Part shown: positions 1 through 11,743 of the stretch, in pieces
How the letters are laid out: each line of letters begins with the position of its first letter
How positions within the stretch are numbered: position 1 is the stretch's first letter
DNA from: Lonicera japonica
Taxonomy: Eukaryota; Streptophyta; Magnoliopsida; Dipsacales; Caprifoliaceae
DNA: 64,000 bases
Assembly (NCBI GenBank): GCA_021464415.1
Contig: CM038469.1
Location: 65,205,650 to 65,269,649, forward strand
Direction: 5' to 3'
Translations under genes and position numbers: made by a program
The notes under the pieces: model-generated
The model's database searches: none
What the model saw: the letters and a program-made list of their open reading frames with translations, nothing else
Told to the model about the DNA's origin: nothing

Positions 1-1154
1 CTGCTTTGATCTCGGCCAAGTTCTACTTAAAGCAAATGTCATAGCCTTTTTGCTTTGCATCATCGAGCTCATTTTTTCTCTTGTCAAGGAAGTCGGCCAT
101 TTTCTTCTTTAACCGCTCATTCTCAGACCTCAGGCTATTAACCTCACATTGAGCACTCCCTAGTTGTTGTTTTAGCTTAGAGACTAGGCCATTGGAGATA
201 TCCAGCTCATTTTTCTTTACCTTCAGCTGGTAAAAAAAGATTTTCTTGTCATCCTCCAGTTTCTTTAGGGCGTTGTTCTGGGTCCTATTGAGGATAACCC
301 TCTTGTCATCTAGGATCATGAACTTCTGGGTAGCCTGTTGTGAGAATCCGGACCCGCGACCCGAGAAGAGGAAAGAAAAGGGTCCTCGTTCTCGGTTTTC
401 TTTGAAAACGTGTTTTATAGAGTCGCCAGTTTGTTTTACTAGAAAACAAACAAAAGATCGTACGAAGGATAATTCGAAAACGAACTATCTTTCATACGTT
501 TGAAACCAGAGATTTATTTTAAAAATTGACTTTGCTAGGGTTCGGGAACTACATTACGAATTGGGAAGGTGTTAGGCACCCAATTCGCCCTTTCGGTCTC
601 TTAATGGATCATGTATTTAATTCCTATTTTAGATATCTTGCAAGTAGTTTGAATAGTTTTCAGAATAGTCCCTTCCGGATAAATTTGACTTAAAACGGTA
701 TTTTGAAATCGGACTCGAGCTTTGCGAGCGCCTACGTATTCATTCGTAGAATGAAATCAAAGTCTCGTAGTTTCATTCTTTTGGAAACAGTTTTTGTATT
801 TTTGCTTGTTTTGAAAACGTGTCAAAACGAGTTTTTAGGTTTCTTGTAAAACTTAGAACGAACTTGTTTCGAAAGCAATGAACTTCTTTGCAAGTTATCT
901 AATTTTTTGTATTAAAAGTGAAATTAAATGCAGTGTTGAAATTAGTAGAGTGGAAGAAAGACGTACCTGATGCGCCTGAAGAAGAAATAAGAACCTTGTC
1001 TTGATTGCCTCCTTCTCTCTCTAGAACTTTCTCTCTCTAGAAGTTCTCTCTCTAGATTTTCTCTAAAATGACTCTCTAATAATTTTGACAGAGTTTCTAC
1101 TTGCTAAAAACACTATTGAGTGTTGATGATCCCTAATGAGAGCCCAAAGGGTCC

Positions 1155-1163
1155 TATTTATAG
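1155..1163 (-). promoter_or_regulatory. TATA box of the solo LTR
   Basis: Minus-strand CTATAAATA, followed downstream by a CT/GA-rich leader containing repeated TCTAGAGAGAG motifs (about 1075-1015). This is the expected arrangement of a plant LTR promoter and start of R. Confidence 0.5.
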
Positions 1164-1194
1164 CAAAAATCTCGCCAAAAACGCTCCAAAAGAG

Positions 1195-1435
1195 GCCAAC
1201 CGCAAGGGGTAGCCGCAGGGCGTGCGGCTGGGAGCGTGCGGTTGGGGGTAGCCGCAGGGCATGCAGCTGGGGCGTGTGGTTGGTGCGTGCGGCTAGTGGC
1301 GTGCGGCTGGCGCGTTCGGTTGGGGTGTGCGGCTAGGGTGCCAACCATACGGCTGGCAGGTAGCCGTACGGCTGGGAACGTGCGGCTGGGGGTAGCCGCA
1401 TGGCGTGCGGCTGGGAGCGTGCGGTTGGCTCACAA
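1195..1435. repeat. GC-rich degenerate minisatellite inside the solo LTR
   Basis: About 240 bp made of variants of a roughly 14-bp unit around GCGTGCGGCTGGGA, interleaved with GGGGTAGCCGCA. It is far more GC-rich than the surrounding AT-rich DNA. It lies on the U3 side of the TATA box. The open frames it creates on both strands (Gly/Arg/Val or His/Pro-rich) are repeat artefacts. Confidence 0.7.
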
Positions 1436-3435
1436 AAAATCGCACGGGAATACTCGAAAAAAACTCGATTTTCTAACGGGGCGCTGCCCTGCACCCCGTG
1501 ACCTGACCGGGCAGGTCAATCCCCGTCCTAGTAAGCGAAGAGGCAACAAAAGGTTATATCAAACTCCCAACGAGGCCGAAAATGGAGTTTTTCCTAACGG
1601 TCTTCTATATGCATGATGACTCAACACTAAATGCAAGATGCTTTGTTTTAGGCAAGATAGAGTTCGCACGAGAGTCGTGAATTGGGGTGTTCACACCTGT
1701 CAAAAATGATAAGGAATAAACAAAGGGTCAGCACCAAAAGACAGCCACTGAAAATCGCAAAGGAAAACAAGCTCGATAATATACTTTCAATATGTCCTAA
1801 AGAGCCTCGTTCCTTAGCTGAACGGCAGAGGTGTCCTTGAGCTCGACCACGTTATCTGACTTCGTGACGCCCTACATTATGGTGGTCGCAACCGATGGAG
1901 ATTGGTGGAGGGAGTCAGATTCCCTCAGAACCCACTCTTGATAATGAAATATAGAGTGCCAATTTGGATTTGGCTCAACTTGTTGTTCAACCACCTGGGG
2001 CTAAACATCCTCAACTTGGAGGTCGGCAACATCCAAGCTTTATGACATCACCTCATCATCCTTATTGGCTTGAGGAGAAGCTGAGGGTATAATTACTACA
2101 GTTCTGAAACCGTAGCATGGTCTTTTCCGAGCAAGGGCCCCTTGGTTCTCACCAACCTCCCCCGCGTCAGCTTCTGCTTGCAGGGCCGACCAATGGTCCT
2201 TTGTCTTGGAGCCATCACAACGGTATTCGTTAATATCTACGTAGGTGGTACACTCGATGGCCTTGTAAAGTCCAACTAGCTCGGGATCTGTTGGCGTACT
2301 CGAGCTATTTTGAGTCTATTCGACCGCTTTCTCCTTGTCTTTGCCAACTTGTGACGAAGTATTGGGACCACCCATGTTAAAGAACTACCTAGTTGTAGTT
2401 ACACCCAACCTTTTAGCTGGGTTGTCTCTATAACAATACAAGTGGGAATCATAGGTCAGGAATCTAGTCGAGCTCTAACCTTTAACATATTTTCAAGTTT
2501 GCTTGGTAGTTTTAAAATTCCAAGCCAGTCAGGGTGGTTTGGCTTTTCCTTGAGGAAATCGGTGCCCCAAAGGGTATAAACAAGCAAGTTATGCACGACG
2601 AGTGGATGGTTTATAACCCGAGCTCCTCTCGCTCCGTTATAATTGATGATGGGATTGATGGAGTATCAGTCTATCACGTTCCTACTCGGACATTTGGGCT
2701 TAATTACAAAAAGGACATAAAGCATTAGAGGATAATAAAAAAAATGCAACTTTAAAAGCACATAATCAAACACTACAAGGACTCTTACCAACGTGGCTAT
2801 ATATACGCCTCTTAATTTTTAAGATATTCTCATCGTCCCAAAAACCCCCAACAATCACCATGCATTCGTTATACCCCTTTTTAGACTTAGTTAAACCCTT
2901 AACCAAGTCTGGAGCCTTAACCCGAGCTTTGAGGTAGTAACATGATGAGTCATTTGGACAGTTGCAAAAGGAATAATAGTATAAAATCTTCCTCTGACTC
3001 AGATTGACACCCAGTACTTTATTCAAGCAGCACAACCCAAAATTACCCTAACTCCATTGGGGCTAAGCTGGCACAGGGCCATGTTGCACTTCCTTAAAAC
3101 TTCATAGAACATATGATCCAAAGGTAACCTTAAGCTAGCTTGTTCAAATAGAACTGGGTATATCCCGATTTCTCATCCCTTGGGTCGATAGTAGGCTCCT
3201 CGTTCGCATCAGGAAGCCTCACCGTACACTCATAGGGATGAATTATTGGGAGAAAGCGACAAGTTCCTCATCTCCAGAAATCGTGAATCACCCCATTTAT
3301 ATCTTTTATATCTAAACCCTAACCCAAAAAGAAAAGGCGGAACTGAAATCGAAACAGAGTAAGGAGTTGGGGGGGACTTACACTATTGAAGATATCTCTT
3401 CTGGGTGTATGAATCGTAGCTTCGGGCTATGGATT

Positions 3436-3620
3436 TGGTTTTTCTCTCGCGCAATTGATAAAGGGGGAAAAGTTGCAAAGGAGTCGAATTTTGGAAGTAA
3501 GATGGAAAGAATGAGAAACAGAGTAAGGTGGACAGTTTTTCTGTCCAAACATCGATTTTTCCCCTTAAAAATCACGCCCATGATGAAAACGCATTTAATA
3601 CAGGTCATTTAAATTCCCCC
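3436..3620 (-). repeat. Leader-like segment duplicated at 6620-6698 and 7219-7240
   Basis: The block with GGGGGAAAAGTTGCAAAGGAG and TGGAAAGAATGAGAAACA recurs at 6626-6698 and continues after the hAT insertion at 7219. On the minus strand it is pyrimidine-rich and is followed by a good donor-like ATAGT/GTAAG near 3380, so it may be the 5' leader of the transposon pseudogene. The duplicate shows that the surrounding unit exists in at least two copies. The uninterrupted version here is an empty site for the 6699-7218 element. Confidence 0.6.
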
Positions 3621-4755
3621 GCCAGCTTTTTGAGTATTAAGCTAGCCACAAGGCGCCATGTGGCACAGTGGGCCCCAGCCATCAGTTATAAATGTTCGAC
3701 CTTTTTTTAGAGAATCCACCTAGAATGCTACAACAATTCCACAATGAAATGAAATTAACCATCTTCCTGCTGGGTGACACCCATTGAATTCAGAAAATAG
3801 GAAAAAAAGAAAAAAAAAGACACACTTTAAGCCCTTAAATTACTTGACACCTTGCACTAAGAAGAATGTGATCCACATTCTTTATTTAAGCAAATACATA
3901 ACTGTTTTGATCCTTTTGCGCAGCGTCAAGGGATCCGAGTTTTTTCCGTTCCCCTTTTCCAAGGAAAAAACTAATTTATTCGACTTTATAGTAAAAATGT
4001 TGTTATCATACTTTTCCACATTAACTCCTCCAACTGAAGTATTGGACTCATACAGGGCCCCTAAAAATTAAGGTGCTTATTTAGGGAGGGCTTCAATGGT
4101 AATCAATCAATATACATTTTAACAAAAAGTAGGGAAAGGGGGAGAAAAATAAGGAACTACAGTCTTCACTCTTTAGTCTTAAAAACGAAGAGTTCTACAG
4201 AGTACCACATATAATCTTGACTTCTTATAACTTAGTTTTTCATTCAACATGCAGCTTGCATAGATTCTTATGTGTTGTGATTGCAATTTTGGCATGGGTA
4301 GGGAATTGGAAGGCTCCTTCAAGTAGCTCCGCTAGTGTTACTTCTGAATCACACCCTTAATAATTTGTTTGTTTCATGTTTTAAATCATTTTTAGAATGC
4401 TGCATTATATTCTAGAAGGATTTTTCGATATTTGGTTCGGGTTTTGGGTTAAAAATGCATTATTTCAGGAATATAGTATTCCTTCAAAGCTCTTCCTCTT
4501 AAATGGATGGTAATAGAAGATTACTATTAGTATTCCCTTTTAGATTTTCTTCTAAGATTACCTGTTAAGACCAAAATACCCCTCCTACTTATCAAGACAA
4601 TTTTTTTTTCATTTATATTTTTTTAAAACAAAAAATTGTTATTAAACTTTTTCTTTTTATTATTATTTTTTTCTTTTCATTATTAAATATATACAACAAC
4701 TTTTCACAATTTTTAACAATAAAAACAAATTTTACCTTTGTAAAATTGTTAGGAC
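3621..4755. other. AT-rich stretch, no gene recognised
   Basis: No coding region, RNA gene or clear element is visible. There are only homopolymer runs and short, unsupported open frames. Confidence 0.5.
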
Positions 4756-5484
4756 CAAGGGCGGATCCAAGATTTTTGTATGGGGTGGGCTGATCTAAAG
4801 GGATAAGAGTCAATTTTAAATGAACATGTTTCAACTTTGAAACTAACAATTTTTTTATCATTGCATGTTTAAAAATTTACGAGTATTCCATTACTAAATT
4901 GCTTATTTGTCATTGTTTTGTCACTCGTAAGTTTTTTTTTTTTTAGTGCTATGCTCACTTCACTAAAATGCTTATTCATTGTTGTTTGCAAAATGAGACA
5001 AGGAAAAGAGTCAGAAAAAATGTAAGAGCTAAAAGATGGGATAAGGTAGTTGAACCCACGACCACCAACTATTATAAAGATGCAACTTATCACTTGAGCT
5101 ACAAACCAATTACATATGCTAAATATGATTTCCATATTAATCAATAGTCCAACAATAACATCATTAAAATCATGAACAACAAATAAACAATTAAAGTTAT
5201 ATTATATATAATAATATATTAACATATTAATAGTGAACAAATATGTCCATATATAATATTATAAAATAACATTGAACAAATGTGTATACACACACATATA
5301 TATGGATTGGATTGGGTGAAAGAGATTATGAAGTGAGTTGGGTTGGACTAAGGTATTATAAATAAATTTGTATAGTGGGTTAGGCTGGGCTATTATTTTA
5401 AATATTGCTATTACTCTAAGCAAAAAAAAAAAAAAAATTTGGGGGTCGGCTTCAACCCAGCTGGGCCCCTTGCCTATGCCCTTG
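4756..5484. mobile_element. Non-autonomous hAT-like element
   Basis: The left end CAAGGGCGGATCC and the right end (reverse complement CAAGGGCATAGGC) form short terminal inverted repeats. The flanks are near-matching 8-bp repeats GTTAGGAC (4748-4755) and GTTATTAC (5485-5492), 6 of 8 identical. This is the hAT signature of 8-bp duplication and CA..TG ends. There is no transposase frame. A tRNA-derived SINE-like segment lies inside it. Confidence 0.55.
5040..5112 (-). mobile_element. tRNA-derived SINE-like head
   Basis: Read on the minus strand, the segment has a box A-like TAGCTCAAGTGATAAG (about 5104-5088) and a box B-like GTGGGTTCAACT (about 5058-5046), spaced as in a tRNA gene. It does not fold into a convincing cloverleaf. 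It is more likely a SINE relic than a functional tRNA. Confidence 0.4.
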
Positions 5485-5492
5485 GTTATTAC

Positions 5493-6615
5493 TTGTCTTT
5501 TAATTTTTGAAGAATATTTTGGTAATTCACATGTATTCCAGTCTTATTTTCGTTTGAACGAAAAATAGAGAGGTTATTTAATGTTCCATGAAAGAAGAAT
5601 TCTTATCCGAACTAAACATTGGCAAGGCATCTTAGATGCTGTGAGAAAAGCTTTCGAGGAATCTACCCGAAGTGTGGTAATTTGTTGCACCACTGTATCA
5701 GTATCGCATCATCATTTACTCTACCATTGACAGTATACCAATGCAGCCACCTCACAAAGATAATTTCCATCACTATTAGTACCACGATTCTATCATCAAC
5801 ATAACTGTCTTCACCCCCTACACCATTGTTAATACCATTGTTAACACCACAACCTATCTTCTATATTAAGTGCTAGGACTCTAGGAGGATAAGGAAATCA
5901 CATTTGGTTTCCACATGAAATTCTAAGATTACCTTTCATTGGTTTGAAAAAACAAATAGTACTTAAAATGATTAATATAACCCATGACTTCATGTATAAA
6001 GCACACGTCTTAACCACCCCACTAAACACCGTTACATAACCAGAGTGTATTAGATAGTCTACTTAGTACCAAGAAAAAAAGATTACCATGAGTGTGCCAT
6101 GAGTTATATTTACAAAGATGCAATTTATTCCACTTTATGAAGAAAAGCTATGAAATCCCCTAAAAGCACCCATAACTATTGGTCCCAAAGAAGCAGTTTA
6201 TTTCACTATGTCCACAAAAAGTTAGCGAAAACATTCTCTTGTATTTGATGATTCCCAGATCTATATATATGTGCATGTGTCGAGGCAATCATGCTAATTG
6301 CAGTAAAGTACAAAATTTAAAAAGATGTTCGTGACGTTTATTTAAACTCGCATTAGCTCTGACATTCCAAATCCTTTCACCAGTGCAAACCTTGAATATC
6401 ATATGTTTTTCTACTTCAAGTTAGTGAAACTTTCTGAAGGTCAAATAATTGACGGTAGACTAATGTGTTTATACCATGGTTGGCAATTTGAAGGTACGGG
6501 CAAATGTATGAAGATACCTCAGGTTCATGTCCTTACATTGTTTTGGTACTTTTCTGTTTTGTGCATATGTCTTACTATATAGCCAATTTGGTTTGCCTTT
6601 ATACAATTCTCACTT
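5493..6615. other. AT-rich stretch, no gene recognised
   Basis: Only short unsupported frames are present. There is no splice-supported coding sequence and no repeat boundary I can define. Confidence 0.45.
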
Positions 6616-6698
6616 AAGTGAAAAAGGGGGGAAAGTTGCAAAGGAGTTGGGCTTTGGAATTGAAGTAAAATGGAAAGAATGAGAAACATAGTAAGGTG

Positions 6699-7218
6699 CA
6701 GTGGCGGATCCAGGATCATGGGACCAAGGGGGCTAAGTGTAAAAGTTAGAAAATTATACCTAAATCACGCGGTGGCGGCCGGTGCCCGGTGGAATATTAA
6801 TGTCGGAGGCGGTGGTGAGATGCTGGAGCGGAGCTAGTGTAGAGGCAAAAACAAAACTAAAAAAAAAAGAAAAATTAGGGAGAAGAGATTTGTGAGATAC
6901 TGAAATGAGAAAAGAAAAAAAAAAGCAGAACAGTAGAACTGTAGAAGTCTAAACTTGGAAGAGGAGAAGAAATGAAGAATGGGCATTGTGGGAGGAAGTG
7001 ATAAACATTAATGCTTGGTTAAATTTTTTTTTTCTTTTGCCAGGTGTAATTGTGTAAGGATGTGGACCACATCTCTGATCCATGGGGTCATGGGGATGAG
7101 GTTGCAAGCCTGTGCGGCTGTGCTAGCTACCTTCTGACCAAACATTTACATTTAAATTTTTTTTTTTTGGTCCATGGGGTCAATAGACCCCTTTTGCTCT
7201 GCACTCCGTCCGCCCCTG
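6699..7218. mobile_element. Non-autonomous hAT element with perfect target duplication
   Basis: The 520-bp element has ends CAGTGGCGGATCC and, in reverse complement, CAGGGGCGGACGG. It is flanked by the identical 8-bp repeat GTAAGGTG (6691-6698 and 7219-7226). The paralogous segment near 3520-3530 carries the single uninterrupted sequence AGTAAGGTGGACA, a natural empty site that confirms both boundaries. There is no transposase frame. The interior has a GC-rich patch (6770-6840). Confidence 0.8.
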
Positions 7219-7229
7219 GTAAGGTGGAC

Positions 7230-8227
7230 AATTTAAAACATATTTCCCGATCTCATATTAGAAGTATGAGCTTCATTTGCAACCGAGTTCATGAAGCCTT
7301 CCAAGCAATTACGCGTGGCAGCAACTCAGTTGGAGCGTGGCTAGTACTCCCAACAACTAATTGTTAAACCTCCCACTAAACCACCAACCCCCACATTTCT
7401 CTCTTAACGTGAAGAGTGGAGCCTATTATCTTGTAACTGTTGGTTCCTTGCATCTATAAAAGGAACCAGCCCTACACAGCTATAGCAATGAAAAACATCC
7501 AAGAAAACCATTGATCAACTGGTATCCTTTATTATCATCAATAAAAGATCACTATCAAAGGATGTACGTAAATCAGACTTACCATCCATTGGCTAGAATA
7601 ACCATCCTTACCCAAAATCTCTGCGTTCATCCTATTTATTTTCTTTGGATTAATTACAAATCTGTATGTGAGCAACATTTCTAACTCAAAAGATTTGTTG
7701 ACCTTACAATATATATACAGTTAAGTCCATGTTCTCTTCTTTCTTGTTCACTTTATTACGGCCCTCCAAAGACAATTTGTAGATTTAGATAATGAATACC
7801 TTTACATGATAAAGGCAAAAAAAAAACTCTAATAAACGTGGTATAGTGTAATATTATGGATCGACATTCAAGCTATATGTATTTTGGTGAAATATCACTG
7901 TTGTTTGATTAACTATACTATTAAAAAAAGAATTACAAAAATCTAGCTTGAAATGCCAAGAGTTAACAAATACAATACCGATAGACTTAATTACTAAAAA
8001 AATTCTGTAAATAGTATAAATTAAGTTAAAACGAAAACTATACTATTAAACCCATCAAAATATATACCAAATGTTATATAATGTATCCCAAAAGTATAGT
8101 CAGCATATTGGAAAATTAGTAGCCTATTATATCCAAAACCATTCTCAAATAACTGATAAGATTCACCAACCATTCCTAAATAAATAATAAGGTCCAAACT
8201 AAAAATGTCTATTAAGCATTTATGTTC
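7230..8227. other. Spacer 3' of the protease gene, no gene recognised
   Basis: AT-rich sequence with no supported features. It should contain the 3' UTR and polyadenylation region of the minus-strand protease gene, whose stop codon is at 8230-8228. Confidence 0.4.
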
Positions 8228-11200
8228 TTAATTCTTCATCGTATATGGGTCAGTGGGGTACATTAGGTTGTAGAGAAATTTTGATTCTATCTTTCCATAT
8301 CCTTTCATTCCCCATCTCGATCCCCAAGAATTCTTGATTAAGCAATAATCTACCTCTTCTTCCCCAATCTTCTCGCGGCCATATCCAACCAATAGCACCG
8401 CATGCTGATCACTATTCTCTCCTATCTTGTTTGGTCCACGGTAGATATTCTGCAACAAAACAAATTAAAGATAACTTCAACTCAGATATATTAAAACAAA
8501 AGCTTATATATTGTTTACCTACAGAAAAATTCTTCTTTGAAAACAGAAAATGCATGCAATACGAGCACATAATAACAAGTGCAATTCATTGTGTGATTTA
8601 TTTCAAGATAGAGTCACTCTTGCATGGACAGCTTAGTTCTCTATTTATGCACAAGATGTGACTAACCTTAGATGTGGAAGTATCATTCAATTCTTGCAAT
8701 TATGTATAAGTTACATAAAAGCAACAATGGGCAAGTATGATAGGACTCAATTCGCATGGTGGATCATCTTTTTCCATTAAAACAATCATAGAGTGATGCT
8801 AATAACTAATTAGGACTTGCTGCATCATATAGATTATATGCTTAGAAAGTTAAATTCAAGAAGATTGTGTTCAAGTTTAATAAACTTGACGGGAAAAGGC
8901 AGAATTCCAAACTATTGCAACTTAGCTTTATTAATAAAAGATCAGCTAAGCAGTCATAGCAGAACATCCCCTTCATTTAAGACAAAAGCGGAGAAAGTAC
9001 TGCATCACAGTGTGTGGGAGAAGAAATGGAAAAGAACTAAATATGACTCGACTCTAATTTCTACATGCCCACACAATTGCTTCACAAAGCAACCGAGTCT
9101 ATATTCAGACAGAGATACATAGCCCTTTATATATTTGGATAGTCCAACAACATTCAAAATAAGCAGCTCAACTTTACTTTTCTTAAACCCAACCCAAACT
9201 TTTGTTTGAAGTCCAACCAAATCCAATTCTCTTTCTCTCCCTCCACACTGAGTCTCTGCTTTTTCTCAATCAGTCATTCTCTCCTTGCTCCCCTCTAGTC
9301 CTCTCTCTCTCTATATATAATCGAGAGGCCCCCCTTACTTGACCCATGAAAAAAATAAAAGAAGTCCTAAACACTTATTTACCATTTATTTTTCCCCTTT
9401 AATAGTTCTAAATAGTTTCTATGGAACCGTAATAAACTCCTTAAAATAGTCTCCCTCAGGAGCTGGTATGCTTAGTATGTATCATATGTACCCAAATAAA
9501 ATATTGCGCCTGCTACAAATTCTAGTGTCTTGTATGTCAGAAACTTAAGAATTGAGATATGAAACATTTTAGAATTGAAAACACAAATCAAAGAGGACAG
9601 CAAGTACAATGGGCAAGTACTTAAAAAAATCACCGAGTGATGCTAATAATTCCCAATTAGGACTTCTTGCATCATATCAATTCTAGATGGACTGGGACTA
9701 AGAACAAAACATAATTGAAACTAACAAAAACTTACGTTCTTGAGAGTGTAAATCGGGCAATCTTGATGATAGAGGTCTATCGTACCAATGATAGGTTGTT
9801 CACGGAGTGCAATTTGGATGGAAGGATAGTCGTTGTTAACGTATTTGTAGCTCTTGATTCTCCACTTGCGTAACTGAAACAAAAAAAGTTACAACTAATT
9901 TATTAAATATGATATACATATGCACACATTAACATTTTAAAATATTATTAGGTAGTCACCTTAACATTTGCATCTTTGCATTTCCTCGATCTCTTGCCCT
10001 TGAATTTATATTTGGATTCTTTACAAACACCAATATCCCTTACATATCTCAAAGCAGCCTGGACGGAACATGAGAAGCAATTTTTTGAGTCATATATGTC
10101 ACCGGGTTGATTGTATTCCGGGAATTTTTCTTTAAAACAATCCAGGACGTTTTGAATTGATAGTCTACAATGTCTTTTATTTGTATGTTTTAATCGGTAT
10201 GCTGCCTCCAGTACTGCAGCAAGAGCCGCCACTATCCAACAACAACCTGAAAAGGGAATCATATATACTCTGGTCAATTAGATAAGGCATTTAAGAAAAA
10301 TGAAACCAAATAAAATTTATAGTTTACAAAATATACTTACCGCATTTTCCTTGCTTTACAATTCGCCGGCTTAAAACGTTTTTGTCTAACCAACTAAATT
10401 GGAGAGATTTCAAATGGGGAGACTCCTGCAATAAACATTCAAACTTATAATAATTAGTTAAATTATTATAACCAACTAAGTTTGTATAAATTTTTATTTT
10501 TGTAAGCACTAGTTACAAAGTACATGCTATCACACGTGATTAGGAGACATATATAAATTTTATTCCTCAAATAATAGGATAGTCATTTTGATAGAATACA
10601 CCATAACTAGCTAATAACCTAAACTAACATACACACAGTATCAATTTTAAAATTACAATTTAATGAAAAAAATATTAAAAATTTTAGAAAAAATGATATT
10701 TAATTCGATACAATAATATTGAATTCTCATTTTACTTGTATAATTGTACCTGTGATGATTCCATTTTAAGATTTCCTTGAATCTAAATATCAAAGAAAAA
10801 AAATGTTTTTTTTTCTTTTTCTACATTTTTTATTACAAGCTGTCTAATTTTATTAATTATATATATATATATATAAACTGTTGATTAATTGCATATAAAT
10901 ATATTTACTAATGAAGCATAATTAATTTAGAATATAATCTTAATTCAAAACCCATCGTAACTCTACCAAAAGGGGAAAAATGGGAGAATAATTGCAAACT
11001 AAATATTATCTCATAAAATAGTGTCTTGATCAATCATATAAGTATTTAAAATAAAAGAATTATCAGTTATATAGAAAAGTACAAATGCTAAATATGGAAA
11101 ATTCATATAAAGTTCAAGCTATAAACAACTAAAATGATTTATTATAAGCTGTCTAATAGATGTTGGGATGTTGGTTTATTCTAAATAAATAAATAAATTA

Positions 11201-11743
11201 ACAATACGAAGCTTATAGTATATGAGGATTAATGAAAGCCAATATTTTTTTTTTTTTTTGGTATGTTGAAAGCCAATTGAAAGAAATTTTTATTGGACAT
11301 GACCAATATTGTATTACAATAAAAAAAATTTAGTATTTTTCACCATTGATTGGTTACTTAATTAACTAAATAGCTTAAAGTTTGATTTGAAAGATAGTAT
11401 ATAATAATTCAATTTTCTCTGCGGACATGATCAATGTGTAGCACTCGTATATAATAAAAAATACAGTATATTCTTTTTTAAAAGTATTCAAATCGAAGTG
11501 GCAAGTTATATTAAAATGCTTTCATCAAAATCTATATTCAACACAATTACATTGAAATTAATATTTTCTTAAACATTAATTAACTCAAAGCAGGTAATAA
11601 ATGGAGGGTGTATAAAATAAAAATATCACAATTGACATTCTATAATTTATAATACAAGACAAAATGAACATTAATATAAGATAATGCATGTCAAGAAAGC
11701 TTACCAGGAGGAGTCCTGGCATCTTTGATGAAGTTGAAGACAT
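8228..11743 (-). CDS. Papain-like cysteine protease (C1A), short form without obvious prodomain
   Basis: Six exons read in phase on the minus strand: 11743-11705, 10782-10750 (small, least certain), 10425-10341, 10246-9960, 9873-9736 and 8449-8228, giving about 267 codons. All junctions are GT-AG. Catalytic features of the papain fold are present: the oxyanion Gln and active Cys in KQGKCG/CCW across the exon 3-4 junction, His in [11 protein letters not shown], and Asn in [10 protein letters not shown]. The usual Ser before the catalytic Cys is replaced by Cys. The protein lacks a signal peptide and the ERFNIN-type I29 inhibitor prodomain, so it is shorter than typical vacuolar or apoplastic family members (about 340-360 residues). 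Either the 5' end is truncated, upstream exons are missed, or this is a cytosolic-type derivative. Peptidase activity is inferred, not shown. The ATG at 11743 is the first in-frame Met before a splice donor. Confidence 0.75.
8727..9678. repeat. Imperfect intronic duplication within the last protease intron
   Basis: The segment at about 8727-8830 (CAATGGGCAAGTA ... GAGTGATGCTAATAA ... AATTAGGACTT ... GCATCATAT) recurs at about 9609-9678 in the same order with indels. Both copies lie in the intron between the last two exons, 880 bp apart. Confidence 0.55.

Larger units (their letters stand above)
339..1695 (-). mobile_element. Solo LTR of a gypsy-type retrotransposon
   Basis: The 1357-bp segment begins TGTGAGAATCC and ends GGGGTGTTCACA, so its termini are TGTGA/TCACA inverted repeats. 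It is flanked on both sides by the perfect 5-bp direct repeat CCTGT (334-338 and 1696-1700). No internal retroelement region accompanies it, so it is a solo LTR left by recombination between two LTRs. A TATA motif on the minus strand (1163-1155) places the promoter about 530 bp into the LTR and suggests minus orientation. The block near 570-590 (gggaaggtgttaggcaccc) resembles a motif I associate with Tat/Ogre-like gypsy elements; that part is recollection. It interrupts the minus-strand transposon pseudogene. Confidence 0.85.
23..3250 (-). pseudogene. Degenerate gypsy-type transposon gene (Transposase_28-like region plus coiled coil)
   Basis: On the minus strand, about 3150-2766 encodes a diverged but readable stretch containing EQASLRLPLDHMFYEVL, QLSPNGVRVILG and YYLKARVKAPDLVKGLTK. 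This pattern resembles the plant 'putative gypsy type transposon' (Transposase_28) N-terminal region. At least two frameshifts, near 3130 and 3040, are needed to follow it. At 319-23 the same strand encodes 98 residues of heptad-rich, Lys/Glu/Leu-rich coiled coil, which usually lies downstream in such proteins. The two parts are separated by the solo LTR at 339-1695 and by decayed sequence (1700-2760) with further coding-like minus-strand remnants. The frame has a stop at its lower end, but related sequence may continue past the window edge. It is a dead mobile-element gene, not a host gene. Family assignment is from motif memory and is moderate. Confidence 0.55.

Noticed and set aside
1136..1616. 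Gly/Arg/Val-rich and Pro/His-rich frames
   Set aside because: Translations of the GC-rich minisatellite inside the solo LTR.
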